NCBI RefSeq assembly: GCF_017921975.2
Contig: NZ_JAGEMO020000067.1
Location: 1-47,927 of the forward strand
Reading direction: 5' to 3'
Source: Hymenobacter terricola
GTDB taxonomy: Bacteria > Bacteroidota > Bacteroidia > Cytophagales > Hymenobacteraceae
Length of the DNA: 47,927 nt
Position numbers and translations under genes: made by a program. Numbering within the stretch: position 1 is the stretch's first letter; each line of letters begins with the position of its first letter. Of the stretch, positions 39,408 to 47,809 are shown piece after piece. The notes under the pieces are model-generated. The model saw only the letters and a program-made list of their open reading frames with translations. It searched no databases and was not told the DNA's origin.

Positions 39408-40145
39408 TCAGCTCCAGCGACTCAGGAACTGCAGGAAAGTGTCTTTGTACTGGTCGCCCACCGGGATGGTGACGGCCCCAATCTGGACGGTGAGGCGGCG
39501 CACGGCCTCAATCTTATCGAGCGCCACGATGAACGAGCGGTGGATGCGCATGAAGCGCCGGGTGGGCAGTTTTTCCTCCATTGCCTTGAGGCTCATGAGG
39601 GAAAGCAAGGCACGGGGCGTGCTTTTGAGGTGCACTTTCACGTAGTCCTTCAGGCCTTCGATGTAGAGGACGTCGCTCAGGGCCACGCGCACCAGCTGGT
39701 ATTCGGCCTTGAGAAACAGGTATTCTTCCTCTTCGGGGCCGGTGGCGGCGGGCGCCACGGCGTGCTGCGAAACCAGCTCGGCATAGGCGCGGGCCTTGCC
39801 GGCGGCGCGCAGAAACTCTTCGTAGTTGAAAGGCTTGACGAGGTAATCGAGGGCATCGACGCGGTAGCCGTCGAGGGCGTACTGGCTGTAGGCGGTGGTG
39901 AAGATGACGCGCGGCCCGGTGGGGCCCAGCACGCGGGCCAGCTCCAGGCCGTTAAGCTCCTGCATCTGAATGTCGAGGAAGGCCAAATCGACGGTGCCGG
40001 GGTGCTCGTGCAGGTACTTGAGGGCCTCCACGGCGCTGCCAAACTTGCCCACCAGCTCCAAAAACGGCGTTTGCTGCACGAAGGAAACGACCAGGCCCAG
40101 GGCCAGCGGCTCGTCATCAACGGCAATGCATTTCAGAGGAGACAT
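39408..40145 (-). CDS. LytTR-family response regulator
   Basis: Transcription factor with an N-terminal receiver (1-120) and a C-terminal LytTR DNA-binding domain (about 140-245), 245 residues. Phospho-acceptor D58 in LAFLDIQM, acidic pocket D10 and D11 (VDDE), T in FTTAY and K in LVKPF are all present. The LytTR part shows YLFLKAEYQLVRVALSDVLYIEGLKDYVKVHL and FMRIHRSFIVAL, the expected recognition region. Encoded 33 bp after the LytS-type kinase gene on the same strand; the pair forms a standard Bacteroidota LytS/LytR operon. Targets are unknown; the divergent pullulanase gene shares the upstream region of the operon and is a natural candidate. Confidence 0.94.
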   Translation of the reverse strand: MSPLKCIAVDDEPLALGLVVSFVQQTPFLELVGKFGSAVEALKYLHEHPGTVDLAFLDIQMQELNGLELARVLGPTGPRVIFTTAYSQYALDGYRVDALDYLVKPFNYEEFLRAAGKARAYAELVSQHAVAPAATGPEEEEYLFLKAEYQLVRVALSDVLYIEGLKDYVKVHLKSTPRALLSLMSLKAMEEKLPTRRFMRIHRSFIVALDKIEAVRRLTVQIGAVTIPVGDQYKDTFLQFLSRWS

Positions 40146-40178
40146 TTTTTAGGGAATAAAGGTGGGAAGAGGTGAGGT

Positions 40179-41279
40179 TTACGCCAGAACAGCAGCCCTA
40201 CTCTCTCCGACGTGCAAGGTCAGGTGAACCCGGAATTCGTTGGCGGGCGTGTGGTCATCGACCAGCAGATTGAACCGGCCGGGGTAGAGCAAATCGAGGC
40301 GGCGGCGGGTGTTGGCCAGGCCAATGCCGTTGCTGCCCGACAGGTCGGTGGAGGGCAGCAGCAGCAGGGTGTTGCGCACTTCCAGCTCCAGCACATCGGG
40401 GGTGGGCTGGCGCAGGCCGATGTAGATAGTGCTGGCCTGAGTAGCCGCCACGCCGTGCTTAAAGGCATTTTCGAGGAAAGGCAGCAGCAGCATGGGCGCC
40501 ACCGGCACGTCGCGCACGGGCTCGGGGCGCTCGAAGGTGACGGTCACCCGCTCGTCAAGCCGCAGCTGCATCAGGGTGATGTAGTCCTGCACGAAGGCAA
40601 TTTCCTGGCTGAGCAGCGTGGGGCCGCTGGCGGTGTCGTACAGCACGTAGCGCATCATGCGCGAGAGGCGGTGAATCGCCGTGCGCGCCTGCTCGCCGTC
40701 GAGCAGCGTGAGGGCGTAGATGTTGTTGAGGGTATTGAAAAAGAAGTGCGGGTTAATCTGGGCCTTGAGCACCGACAGCTCCGACGAAACGCGCTGCTGT
40801 TCCAGCGATTGGCGAATCTGCGCGTCGTGCTGCCACTTCTGCACCACCGTGATACTGGTGCTGATGCCCAGCACGAACATGGTGGTGAGCAGGCCCATGG
40901 TGTCGATGCGGAAGCCGGTGCGGGGCAGCCGGGGCCGGCCGGCCGCCGCCATAAAGGCTTTGTCCATCAGTTCGGGCAGGTTCAGGGCCGATTCCAGGAA
41001 CTTGCTGAACAGCAGCACGGCCACGGTGGTCCCGAACAGCGCCAGCACAAACCACCCGGTGCGCCCCTGGAACAGCAGCTGCGGCACCGTGACGCGGGCC
41101 GTGAGGTAGAACAGGCTTATCCAGACGCAAAACATCAGCCCCTGTTTCAGCCAGAATTGCGGCGGCATGGTGAGCCGGCCCGTGAGCGGCTGAAACAGCA
41201 AAAACGTGAGCCCGAACAGCCCCCACACCAGCACATGAATCAGCGGCGAGAGGTAGCGACGAGGAGTGAGGACGGCCAT
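40179..41279 (-). CDS. LytS-type (His_kinase family) sensor histidine kinase
   Basis: Membrane sensor kinase, 366 residues from the ATG at 41279. Four TM helices are readable (about 11-31, 47-67, 77-96 and 127-147) with a short extracytoplasmic loop between the third and fourth. A cytoplasmic coiled segment (150-170) leads to the phospho-acceptor H178 in KAQINPHFFFNTLNN, the signature of this kinase class. The ATPase part has the N-box LPFLENAFKHG and the G-box SNGIGLANTRRRL. The upstream frame to 41438 is rejected because it crosses the promoter and lacks family character. The cognate regulator follows after 33 bp. The signal is unknown; there is no dedicated periplasmic domain. Confidence 0.93.
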   Translation of the reverse strand: MAVLTPRRYLSPLIHVLVWGLFGLTFLLFQPLTGRLTMPPQFWLKQGLMFCVWISLFYLTARVTVPQLLFQGRTGWFVLALFGTTVAVLLFSKFLESALNLPELMDKAFMAAAGRPRLPRTGFRIDTMGLLTTMFVLGISTSITVVQKWQHDAQIRQSLEQQRVSSELSVLKAQINPHFFFNTLNNIYALTLLDGEQARTAIHRLSRMMRYVLYDTASGPTLLSQEIAFVQDYITLMQLRLDERVTVTFERPEPVRDVPVAPMLLLPFLENAFKHGVAATQASTIYIGLRQPTPDVLELEVRNTLLLLPSTDLSGSNGIGLANTRRRLDLLYPGRFNLLVDDHTPANEFRVHLTLHVGESRAAVLA

Positions 41280-41299
41280 AAACAAGCAATAGAGCGAAA

Positions 41300-41326
41300 C
41301 AAACTTACCCAGCCGCCAGCGCCCAA
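41300..41326 (-). promoter_or_regulatory. Promoter of the LytS/LytTR operon
   Basis: Minus-strand TAAGTTTG (41307 to 41300) is an exact -7 match, with a TTG at 41326-41324, 16 nt upstream, slightly short of the usual spacing. The start would be near 41293, about 14 nt before the kinase ATG, which supports that start choice. Confidence 0.6.
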
Positions 41327-41400
41327 CCCTTTCCAAACCGACCGTAAGGGGTATTGTATCGACGGCGGGCGAGGTTTTATCGTTGGGGTGAGGGCCGCGC

Positions 41401-41432
41401 ATTGCGAACGGAACGCAATACGCCATTCGCAA
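41401..41432. promoter_or_regulatory. Candidate operator dyad in the pullulanase/kinase divergent region
   Basis: ATTGCG (41401-41406), 7 nt, CGCAAT (41414-41419) forms one dyad; TTGCGAA (41402-41408) and TTCGCAA (41426-41432) form a second, sharing the left half. It lies just upstream of the pullulanase gene. The binding protein is not known; the LytTR regulator is one option. Confidence 0.4.
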
Positions 41433-41445
41433 CCACAATTCCCCC

Positions 41446-41453
41446 GAACTTTG
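41446..41453 (+). promoter_or_regulatory. Possible -7 element for the pullulanase gene
   Basis: GAACTTTG matches five of six fixed positions of TAnnTTTG and ends 5 nt before the ATG at 41459, which would again give a leaderless transcript. There is no TTG at -33. Confidence 0.3.
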
Positions 41454-41458
41454 TGCCC

Positions 41459-43447
41459 ATGATTCGTCCGCTACTGCTGCTGCTTGTGCTATTCTCGCCC
41501 GCTCCTACCCTTTCGGCCCAGGCCCTTACCGACTTCAGCACCTACCCCACCTACCTCGGCCCCGACCTTGGGCTGACCTGGCGCGGCCCCCAGGCCACCC
41601 TGCGCGTGTGGGCCCCCACCGCCGAGGCCCTGCGCCTGCGCCTGTACGCGGCCGGCACCGGTGGCCCGGCCCGCGCCGACTACGCCATGACCAAGGCCGA
41701 AGGCGGCACCTGGACCTACGCCCTGCCCGCCGGCACCACCGGTTTCTACACCGTGCAGGCCACCATTGCCGGCGTTCAACTGGCCGAAGTGGCCGACCCT
41801 TACGCGCATGCCGTGGGCATCAACGGGCAGCGCGGGGCCGTGCTCAACCCCGCCCTGGCCCAGCCGCCCGGCTGGAAAGACGACCTGCGCCCGGTCCTGA
41901 AACAGACCACCGACATCGTCATCGGCGAAGTGCACCTGCGCGATTTGAGCATGCACCCGCAGTCCGGCATCCGGCAGAAGGGCAAGTTTTTGGGGGCGGC
42001 CCAGCTGGGCACCCGCGGCCCAAACAATGTAACCACCGGCCTCGACCACCTGCAGGAGCTGGGCCTGACGCACGTGCACCTGCTGCCCACCAACGACTTT
42101 GCGTCCATCGACGAAGCCGCGCCCGCCAGCGCCAACCGCTACAACTGGGGCTACGACCCGCTGAACTACTCCGTGCCCGAAGGCACCTACGCCACCAACG
42201 CCGCCGACCCCGCCGCCCGCATCAGCGAGCTCAAGCAGCTGGTGGAAAACCTGCACAGCAGCGGCCTGCGCGTGGTGCTCGACGTGGTGTACAACCACAC
42301 CGCCAATGCCGGACGCAGCAATTTTGAGCAGCTGGTGCCCGGCTACTACTACCGCCACAACCCCGACGGTACCCTGAGCAACGCCACCGCCTGCGGCAAC
42401 GAAGTGGCTTCCGAGCGGCCCATGGTGCGCAAGCTCATCGTGGAATCGGTGGCGTACTGGGCCTCCGAATACCACGCCGACGGCTTCCGCTTCGACCTCA
42501 TGGGCGTGCTTGATATTGAAACCATGCGCGCCGTCCGCATTGCCCTCGACCAGCAGGACCACAGCATTTTCGTGTACGGCGAAGGCTGGACCGCCGGCCC
42601 CTCGCCCCTGCCCGAAGCCCGCCGCGCCGTGAAAGCCAACCTGGGCAAGCTCGACCGCGTGGCCGCGTTCGGCGATGAGCTGCGCGACGGCGTGAAGGGC
42701 CATTACGCCCGCCAGACCGAGCCCGGCTTCACCAGCGGCCACCCCGGCCTGGAGGAAAGCGTGAAGTTCGGCATCGTGGCCGCCACCCAGCACCCGCAGC
42801 TCGACTACGCCAAGGTCAACTACTCGAAAGCGCCGTGGGCTTCTTCCCCGGCCCAGGCCATCAACTACGTGGCCTGCCACGACGACATGGTGCTCTGGGA
42901 CAAGCTCAGCGTATCGAACCCCGGCGCAACCGAGGCCCAATTAATTAAGATGGATTTGCTCAGCAACACCATCGTATTCACGTCGCAGGGCGTGCCGTTT
43001 TTGCCGGTCGGCGATGAGTTTTTGCGCACCAAGGGCGGCTCGCACAACTCCTACAACCAGCCCGACAGCGTGAACCAGCTTGACTGGGGCCGCAAGGCCA
43101 CATACGCCCCGGTGTACGAGTTCTACCGCCACCTCATTGCCCTGCGCCGCGCCCATCCCGCCTTCCGCCTACCCACCGCCGAGCTGATTCAGCAGCACCT
43201 CGAATTCCTGCCCACCGCGCCCGGCCTCATCGCCTACCAGCTGAAAGACCACGCCGGCGGCGACACCTGGGCCAACATTACCGTGATTTTCAACGGCAAC
43301 CGCGCCGCCGCCAGTGTCAGCCTGCCCCGCGATACCTACAAAGTGGTGCTGCGCGGCAACCAAATCCAGGAAGAAGGCCTGGACGTGCTCGAAGTGACCA
43401 GCGGGGTGCAGGTGCCGGGCAGCTCGGCGCTGATTCTGGTGCGCTGA
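41459..43447 (+). CDS. pulA: Type I pullulanase (GH13)
   Basis: Hydrolyses alpha-1,6 branches in pullulan, glycogen or starch. 662 residues from the ATG at 41459 with a signal peptide (MIRPLLLLLVLFSPAPTLSA, then QA). An N-terminal CBM48-like domain (about 35-115, GLTWRGPQATLRVWAPTA) precedes the (beta/alpha)8 barrel. The type I signature YNWGYDP is at 228-234. Catalytic residues: nucleophile D346 (DGFRFDLMG), acid/base E375 (VYGEGW), and the HDD transition-state region in NYVACHDDMVLWDK; region I is DVVYNHT (275-281). A C-terminal beta domain ends in SALILVR. No T9SS sorting domain, so it is probably periplasmic. Convergent with GH39 (5 bp between stops), divergent from the LytS/LytTR pair. 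Confidence 0.93.
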   Translation: MIRPLLLLLVLFSPAPTLSAQALTDFSTYPTYLGPDLGLTWRGPQATLRVWAPTAEALRLRLYAAGTGGPARADYAMTKAEGGTWTYALPAGTTGFYTVQATIAGVQLAEVADPYAHAVGINGQRGAVLNPALAQPPGWKDDLRPVLKQTTDIVIGEVHLRDLSMHPQSGIRQKGKFLGAAQLGTRGPNNVTTGLDHLQELGLTHVHLLPTNDFASIDEAAPASANRYNWGYDPLNYSVPEGTYATNAADPAARISELKQLVENLHSSGLRVVLDVVYNHTANAGRSNFEQLVPGYYYRHNPDGTLSNATACGNEVASERPMVRKLIVESVAYWASEYHADGFRFDLMGVLDIETMRAVRIALDQQDHSIFVYGEGWTAGPSPLPEARRAVKANLGKLDRVAAFGDELRDGVKGHYARQTEPGFTSGHPGLEESVKFGIVAATQHPQLDYAKVNYSKAPWASSPAQAINYVACHDDMVLWDKLSVSNPGATEAQLIKMDLLSNTIVFTSQGVPFLPVGDEFLRTKGGSHNSYNQPDSVNQLDWGRKATYAPVYEFYRHLIALRRAHPAFRLPTAELIQQHLEFLPTAPGLIAYQLKDHAGGDTWANITVIFNGNRAAASVSLPRDTYKVVLRGNQIQEEGLDVLEVTSGVQVPGSSALILVR

Positions 43448-43452
43448 AGCCG

Positions 43453-45015
43453 CTACAGTTTCTTCAGCTTCACGAGCACCACGTCGTTTTCGCTCAGCTT
43501 AAAGTTCAGAGTCAGGCCGCGGGCATCGGCTTTCAGGGGCTTGCCCAATTGCGGGGCATCTTCGGTTAAGCGCTGCAATTCGGCCACCTGGCGGGCCGTA
43601 AGCTCGGCCGGACGGCCGAGGTGGAGATAGGCAGAATAGGCGTCATTTTGCTGGTAGCCCACGCGGTAGATTTCGGCAGAATACTGGCCGGCGGGCAGGT
43701 TTTTCAAGGCCAGGGTAACGGCCCCGGCGGCCGGCGCGGGATGCTCCTGCACAAAATACACCTGGTTGTCCTGCGGGCCCTGGGGCGGCCGGGTGAAGTT
43801 CCAGAACAGCACCTGGATGTTGCCTTCGGCATCGGTGGTGGCCCAGGAGGCGGGGTCGGCGTCCTGCAATTCGAGCGGCCCGAGCTGCTGCAAATATTTG
43901 TAGGCGAAATAGGCCGGCTTGCGAATGCCCTGCAAATTCAGCAACCCGAAGCCGCCGTGGAAGGGCGTGAGCGGCGGCCCGGCTTCCTCGAAAATGTCCG
44001 AAAACGTCCAGTAGGACATGGAAGTGGCCGTGTGCTCGGTTTGTTTGAGGGTGTTGAGGACGTAGGCGGCGCTTTCGTAGGCGTCGTGCACGGGGTCGTG
44101 CGGCGAATAGGAGCTACTCCACTCGGTCAGGTGCAGCTCGATTTTAGGGAAGGCCGAGGCCTGGATTTTGGCGCGCACGGCCTGGGTGTTGCGGGCAATG
44201 GAGTTGGGGTCGCCGAGGTGCTGCATGTTCTGGCCAAACTCGTCGAGGCCGCCGCCGGTCACGCCGTAGTCGTGGGTGCTGATGAAGTCGAGCGGCACCT
44301 TGTTCTGGGCGCAGAAGGCCAGGGTTTCATCAATCCAGCCGGTGCCGGAGCTGGCCGGCCCACCCACCCGGTACGTGTTCGAAACGCTTTTCACGGCCCG
44401 CGCCGTGGTGGCGTAGAGCTTGAAATAGTCATCCATCGTGCCCGAAAAGAACGCCGGATAGTTCGGCTCGTTCCATACCTCGAAGTACCAGGTTTCAACT
44501 TCCTTGCGCCCGTAGCGCGCCTCAAAATGCCGGGTGAGCGCCGTAATCAGGGCTTCCCACTTCTCGTAGGATTTGGGCGGCGAGACGTTGGCCTTCCACC
44601 AGAACACCGTTTTGTCGTTGCTTTTCAGCGCCGAGGGCATGAACGACAGCTCCACAAACGGCTTCACGTTGATGCTGAGCAGGAAATCGTAGAGCTTGTC
44701 GATATACTGCCAGTTGTACACGGCCTGGCCCATGCGGTCTTCGGTGTACACGCCCATATCGTCGTGCAGCAGCCCGTGGAAGCGCAGGTAGCGGAAGCCG
44801 CACTCCTTCCGGGCCAGGGCCATTTGCTGCTGCCAGTCGGCGCGCAGGCCTTCGTTGGCCCGCCCGGCGCCCACGCACAGGTTGAACGACTTGCTGAGCG
44901 GGCCCTGCATCTTGTGCGCATCCAGGCTGATGACGCGGGGCGAGCCTGCTGGCCGCTGTGCCCACGCACTAGCGCAGCCAAGCAGTGCCAACAGCAAGAG
45001 ACTGGCTTTTCTCAT
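43453..45015 (-). CDS. GH39 beta-xylosidase-like glycoside hydrolase
   Basis: Glycosidase of family 39, most likely releasing xylose from xylo-oligosaccharides. 520 residues. Signal peptide MRKASLLLLALLGCASAWAQ; the LLGC at 11-14 could also be a lipobox, so export as a lipoprotein is possible. Catalytic residues: acid/base E183 in EVWNEPNY and nucleophile E298 in ELHLTEWSSS, in the order and spacing expected for clan GH-A. Other landmarks: FRYLRFHGLLHDDMGVY (about 74-90) and ISTHDYG (about 245-251). A C-terminal beta-sandwich (about 400-520) follows. It is 21 bp downstream of the GH115 gene in the same operon, so the pair would strip glucuronic acid and then xylose from glucuronoxylan fragments. 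Confidence 0.88.
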   Translation of the reverse strand: MRKASLLLLALLGCASAWAQRPAGSPRVISLDAHKMQGPLSKSFNLCVGAGRANEGLRADWQQQMALARKECGFRYLRFHGLLHDDMGVYTEDRMGQAVYNWQYIDKLYDFLLSINVKPFVELSFMPSALKSNDKTVFWWKANVSPPKSYEKWEALITALTRHFEARYGRKEVETWYFEVWNEPNYPAFFSGTMDDYFKLYATTARAVKSVSNTYRVGGPASSGTGWIDETLAFCAQNKVPLDFISTHDYGVTGGGLDEFGQNMQHLGDPNSIARNTQAVRAKIQASAFPKIELHLTEWSSSYSPHDPVHDAYESAAYVLNTLKQTEHTATSMSYWTFSDIFEEAGPPLTPFHGGFGLLNLQGIRKPAYFAYKYLQQLGPLELQDADPASWATTDAEGNIQVLFWNFTRPPQGPQDNQVYFVQEHPAPAAGAVTLALKNLPAGQYSAEIYRVGYQQNDAYSAYLHLGRPAELTARQVAELQRLTEDAPQLGKPLKADARGLTLNFKLSENDVVLVKLKKL

Positions 45016-45036
45016 ACGAATTCAAAAAACATTGCC

Positions 45037-47631
45037 TCAACGGCTCCCCACACTGCCGCCTACCGCCGGGCTTTTGCTTTGCGCGGTAGGCGTTTCGGGC
45101 GGCCCGAGGTAGCCGGCGGGCACCGCACCCTGGCTCACCACCAGCTTTTCGAGCACCACCCCGGGGTCGACGCGCCAGAACTTGAGGACGTGCGGGCCGG
45201 CCGCCGCCACCTGGTGCTGCGAGGTTTTGAGGATGATGTTTTCGGCCACAGCCTGCTCCCAGGGCTTATTCCCATTGTCAGGGTTGAGGCCGGTGTGCAG
45301 GTTAATAATCTGCGGCGCTTCATCATCAAGCGACACGGCGTAGCGCAGGCCGGTGGTGTTGGTGAAGTCCAGCGTCGGGGCCAGATAGGCCTGCACCGTC
45401 ACGGAGCCGGGCTGGGTTAGCGTGAGGCGGTACTCCACGTGCGGGCTGCTGCCGCCCGGCGTAGCCGTGGGCGCGGCCGTGACCGGGAAGGTGGTGACGG
45501 CCCCGAGCGTGCGGCCCAAATCGGGCAGGCGCTGCCAGCTGACGGGGCCGGCATTCGCGGCTGTGGTGTAATGTTCGGCTTCTATCGACACGTAGTTTCC
45601 GGGCGCGGCGGGGCGCGGCGTGGGGGGCGCAGCAGTGACCGCCGCGTCGGCGGGCAGCGTCACTACGGCGGGCATTTTGTCGGCTGGCTCGTCGTGCCAG
45701 GCGGTGTAGCCAATGTGCATCTGGTCCATCATGTGGTTCCATTTGCCGCCGGCCAGGGTGTTGTAGCGGTGGGAAATCTCGGCGTCTTTGGCAAAAATGG
45801 CCTTCGCTTTTTCGGCCAGAGAATTGGTATTGGGCTGGTTGGTTTTGGCGGCTTCGCGGTTCAGCGCCACGGTGTAATACAGCTCGTTGAGGTTGGCGCA
45901 GGCCAGCACGGGGTGCAGCACCAGCTCAAAAAAAGCGTCGCGGTCGGCGGCGGGCAGCTTTTGGTTGATGGCCCCGGCACGAGTCAGCAGCTGGTTGTAG
46001 TCGGCTACCACGGTGGCCCATTCGCCGGTGGCCAGGCTGTAGGTATTGGCATCGAGCAGCTCGGGCTTGCGGCGGCTGTTGTACTTGGCGTACCTGGCCA
46101 GAATGTCGGCAATTTCAGCCGCGTATTTCGGCCCGAACTGCTGGCTGGCCCAGCGCTGGGTGTAGGCCGCCACGCCATTGGCCGGGATGGCGTCGGGGTT
46201 CCAGGCATAATCGAGGAAGAACGAAATCGGCAGTTCCATGGGCTTGAGGTCGCCCACATTCACTACCCAAATCTGGTTGGCGCCGTACTCGTGGGCCAGG
46301 TGCATCTGCTCCCAGATGCGCGGCAGCGGATTCGTGTTCAGCCACTTGTAGTTGCGCGGCCCGCCCACGTAGTCGAAGTGATAATAGATGCCGTAGCCAC
46401 CCTTGCGTGGCTTCTCGCCCAGCTTGGGCAGCTTGCGGATATTGCCCCAGTTGTCGTCGCAGAGCAGCAGGGTCACGTCGTCGGGCACGCGCATGCCTTG
46501 GTCGTAGTAGTCCTGCACCTCCTTGTAGAGCGCCCACATCTGGGGCGTCTGGTCGGCGGGCTTGTGGGTTTCTTCGGCAATAATCCGGCGCTGGTCGGCC
46601 ACTATTCGTTCGAGCAGCGCGGTGTTGCTTTCGCGGCTCATGGGCTCGTCGCCGTCGCCGCGCATGCCCACGGTCACGATGTTTTCGCGGGTGCCCATGC
46701 GGCGCATGCCGCCGCGCCAGAAGCGCCGCAGCGTGGTGTCGTTGGTCTGGTAGTTCCAGGGCGTGCCGTGGCCGAATTTCTTCCATTCCTCGTGGGCGCG
46801 GGTCAGCGGCTCGTGGTGCGAGGTACCCATCACAATGCCGTACATATCGGCCATTTCGGGGCTTTGGGGGTCGTCCACGTTGAACATGTTGCCCCACATG
46901 GCCGGCCACAGGTAGTTGCCTTTCAGGCGCAGTATCAGCTCAAACAGGTGCTCGTACACCTTTGAGTTGACGCCGCCGAACTGCTCCCGGCTCCAGCCCG
47001 AAAAGGCCGGCGCTTCGTCGTTGATGAAGATGCCCCGGTACTTCACCGCCGGCTCGCCCAGCGTGTGCCGGCCCGCCGGAATCAGCAGGGTTGTTTGCGG
47101 CTTCACCGGCACATCGGCCCACCAGTACCAGGGCGACACCCCAATCTGCTGCGACAGGTCGTAAATCCCGTAAATCGTCCCGCGCTTATCGCTCCCGGCA
47201 ATCACCAGGGCGCGGGCCACGCCCGGCATCGGCTGCTCCACCACCTGCCGCACAAAAACCTCCCACTTGCCCGCAACGGCCGAAACATCCAGCTTCTTTT
47301 GCTTCACCAGCGCATCAATCAGCGGGCTTTTTCCAATGGTGCCAATGAGGACGATTTCCCGGCCGGCCGGTGCATCGATGCTCAAGCGCGGCTCTACTTT
47401 AGTCACCCGCTGCACGTCGGCCTGCAGGTCTTTGGCAGCGCGGAGCACGCCCGGCCAGTCGGTGGCGCTGGTGTAGATGGCAGCGGTTTTACCAGCGGTG
47501 GCCAGGATGAAGTCGGATTGGCTTTTCGGGGCTATTTGGGGGGGTGGTTGCTTGGTTTGGGCCTGCACCACCAGGCTATTTAGCAGCAGTAAAAGTGCAA
47601 GCCACTGCGGGCGCAACAGGATGGTTTTCAT
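45037..47631 (-). CDS. GH115 xylan alpha-1,2-glucuronidase
   Basis: Removes (4-O-methyl-)glucuronic acid side groups from xylan, including internal ones. 864 residues with a signal peptide (MKTILLRPQWLALLLLLNSL, then VVQAQ). Family features: an N-terminal domain with DFILATAGKTAAIY and the nucleotide-like fold IVLIGTIGKSPLI; the catalytic barrel with KYRGIFINDEAPAFSGW (about 197-213), LRLKGNYLWPAMWGNMF, GTSHHEPLTRAHEEW and TVGMRGDGDEPMS; and a C-terminal beta domain (about 670-850). The acidic residues in FINDEAP and GDGDEPM are candidates for the active site; I cannot pick the exact catalytic Glu by eye. First gene of an operon with GH39. An IS5-type element begins about 150 bp upstream in the opposite direction, with a GC-rich double hairpin in between. 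Confidence 0.9.
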   Translation of the reverse strand: MKTILLRPQWLALLLLLNSLVVQAQTKQPPPQIAPKSQSDFILATAGKTAAIYTSATDWPGVLRAAKDLQADVQRVTKVEPRLSIDAPAGREIVLIGTIGKSPLIDALVKQKKLDVSAVAGKWEVFVRQVVEQPMPGVARALVIAGSDKRGTIYGIYDLSQQIGVSPWYWWADVPVKPQTTLLIPAGRHTLGEPAVKYRGIFINDEAPAFSGWSREQFGGVNSKVYEHLFELILRLKGNYLWPAMWGNMFNVDDPQSPEMADMYGIVMGTSHHEPLTRAHEEWKKFGHGTPWNYQTNDTTLRRFWRGGMRRMGTRENIVTVGMRGDGDEPMSRESNTALLERIVADQRRIIAEETHKPADQTPQMWALYKEVQDYYDQGMRVPDDVTLLLCDDNWGNIRKLPKLGEKPRKGGYGIYYHFDYVGGPRNYKWLNTNPLPRIWEQMHLAHEYGANQIWVVNVGDLKPMELPISFFLDYAWNPDAIPANGVAAYTQRWASQQFGPKYAAEIADILARYAKYNSRRKPELLDANTYSLATGEWATVVADYNQLLTRAGAINQKLPAADRDAFFELVLHPVLACANLNELYYTVALNREAAKTNQPNTNSLAEKAKAIFAKDAEISHRYNTLAGGKWNHMMDQMHIGYTAWHDEPADKMPAVVTLPADAAVTAAPPTPRPAAPGNYVSIEAEHYTTAANAGPVSWQRLPDLGRTLGAVTTFPVTAAPTATPGGSSPHVEYRLTLTQPGSVTVQAYLAPTLDFTNTTGLRYAVSLDDEAPQIINLHTGLNPDNGNKPWEQAVAENIILKTSQHQVAAAGPHVLKFWRVDPGVVLEKLVVSQGAVPAGYLGPPETPTAQSKSPAVGGSVGSR

Positions 47632-47673
47632 TGGATTCGTCTTGAATAGCTGGTGGTGTCGTTCGCCTGCGTC

Positions 47674-47771
47674 ACCTCCCCCCTGGCCCCCTCTCCCGTG
47701 AAGAGGGAGAGACAGACGTGAGAATCGTTGAACGCACCCCTCTCCGCGGGAGAGGGGCCGGGGGGTGAGGT
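47674..47771. repeat. GC-rich double-hairpin element, family D
   Basis: The left arm 47674-47697 (ACCTCCCCCCTGGCCCCCTC...) pairs with the right arm 47748-47771 with a few mismatches. Each half also folds on itself: CTCTCCC/GGGAGAG (47691-47711) and CCCCTCTCC/GGAGAGGGG (47737-47757). It resembles the CTCACCCCCCGGCCCCTCTCC-like repeats dispersed in many genomes. It lies between the GH115 start and the IS5 transposase start. Confidence 0.8.
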
Positions 47772-47809
47772 AACGCTAGGACGTGTGAACAATTAAGGTA
47801 GCTTTGAAG

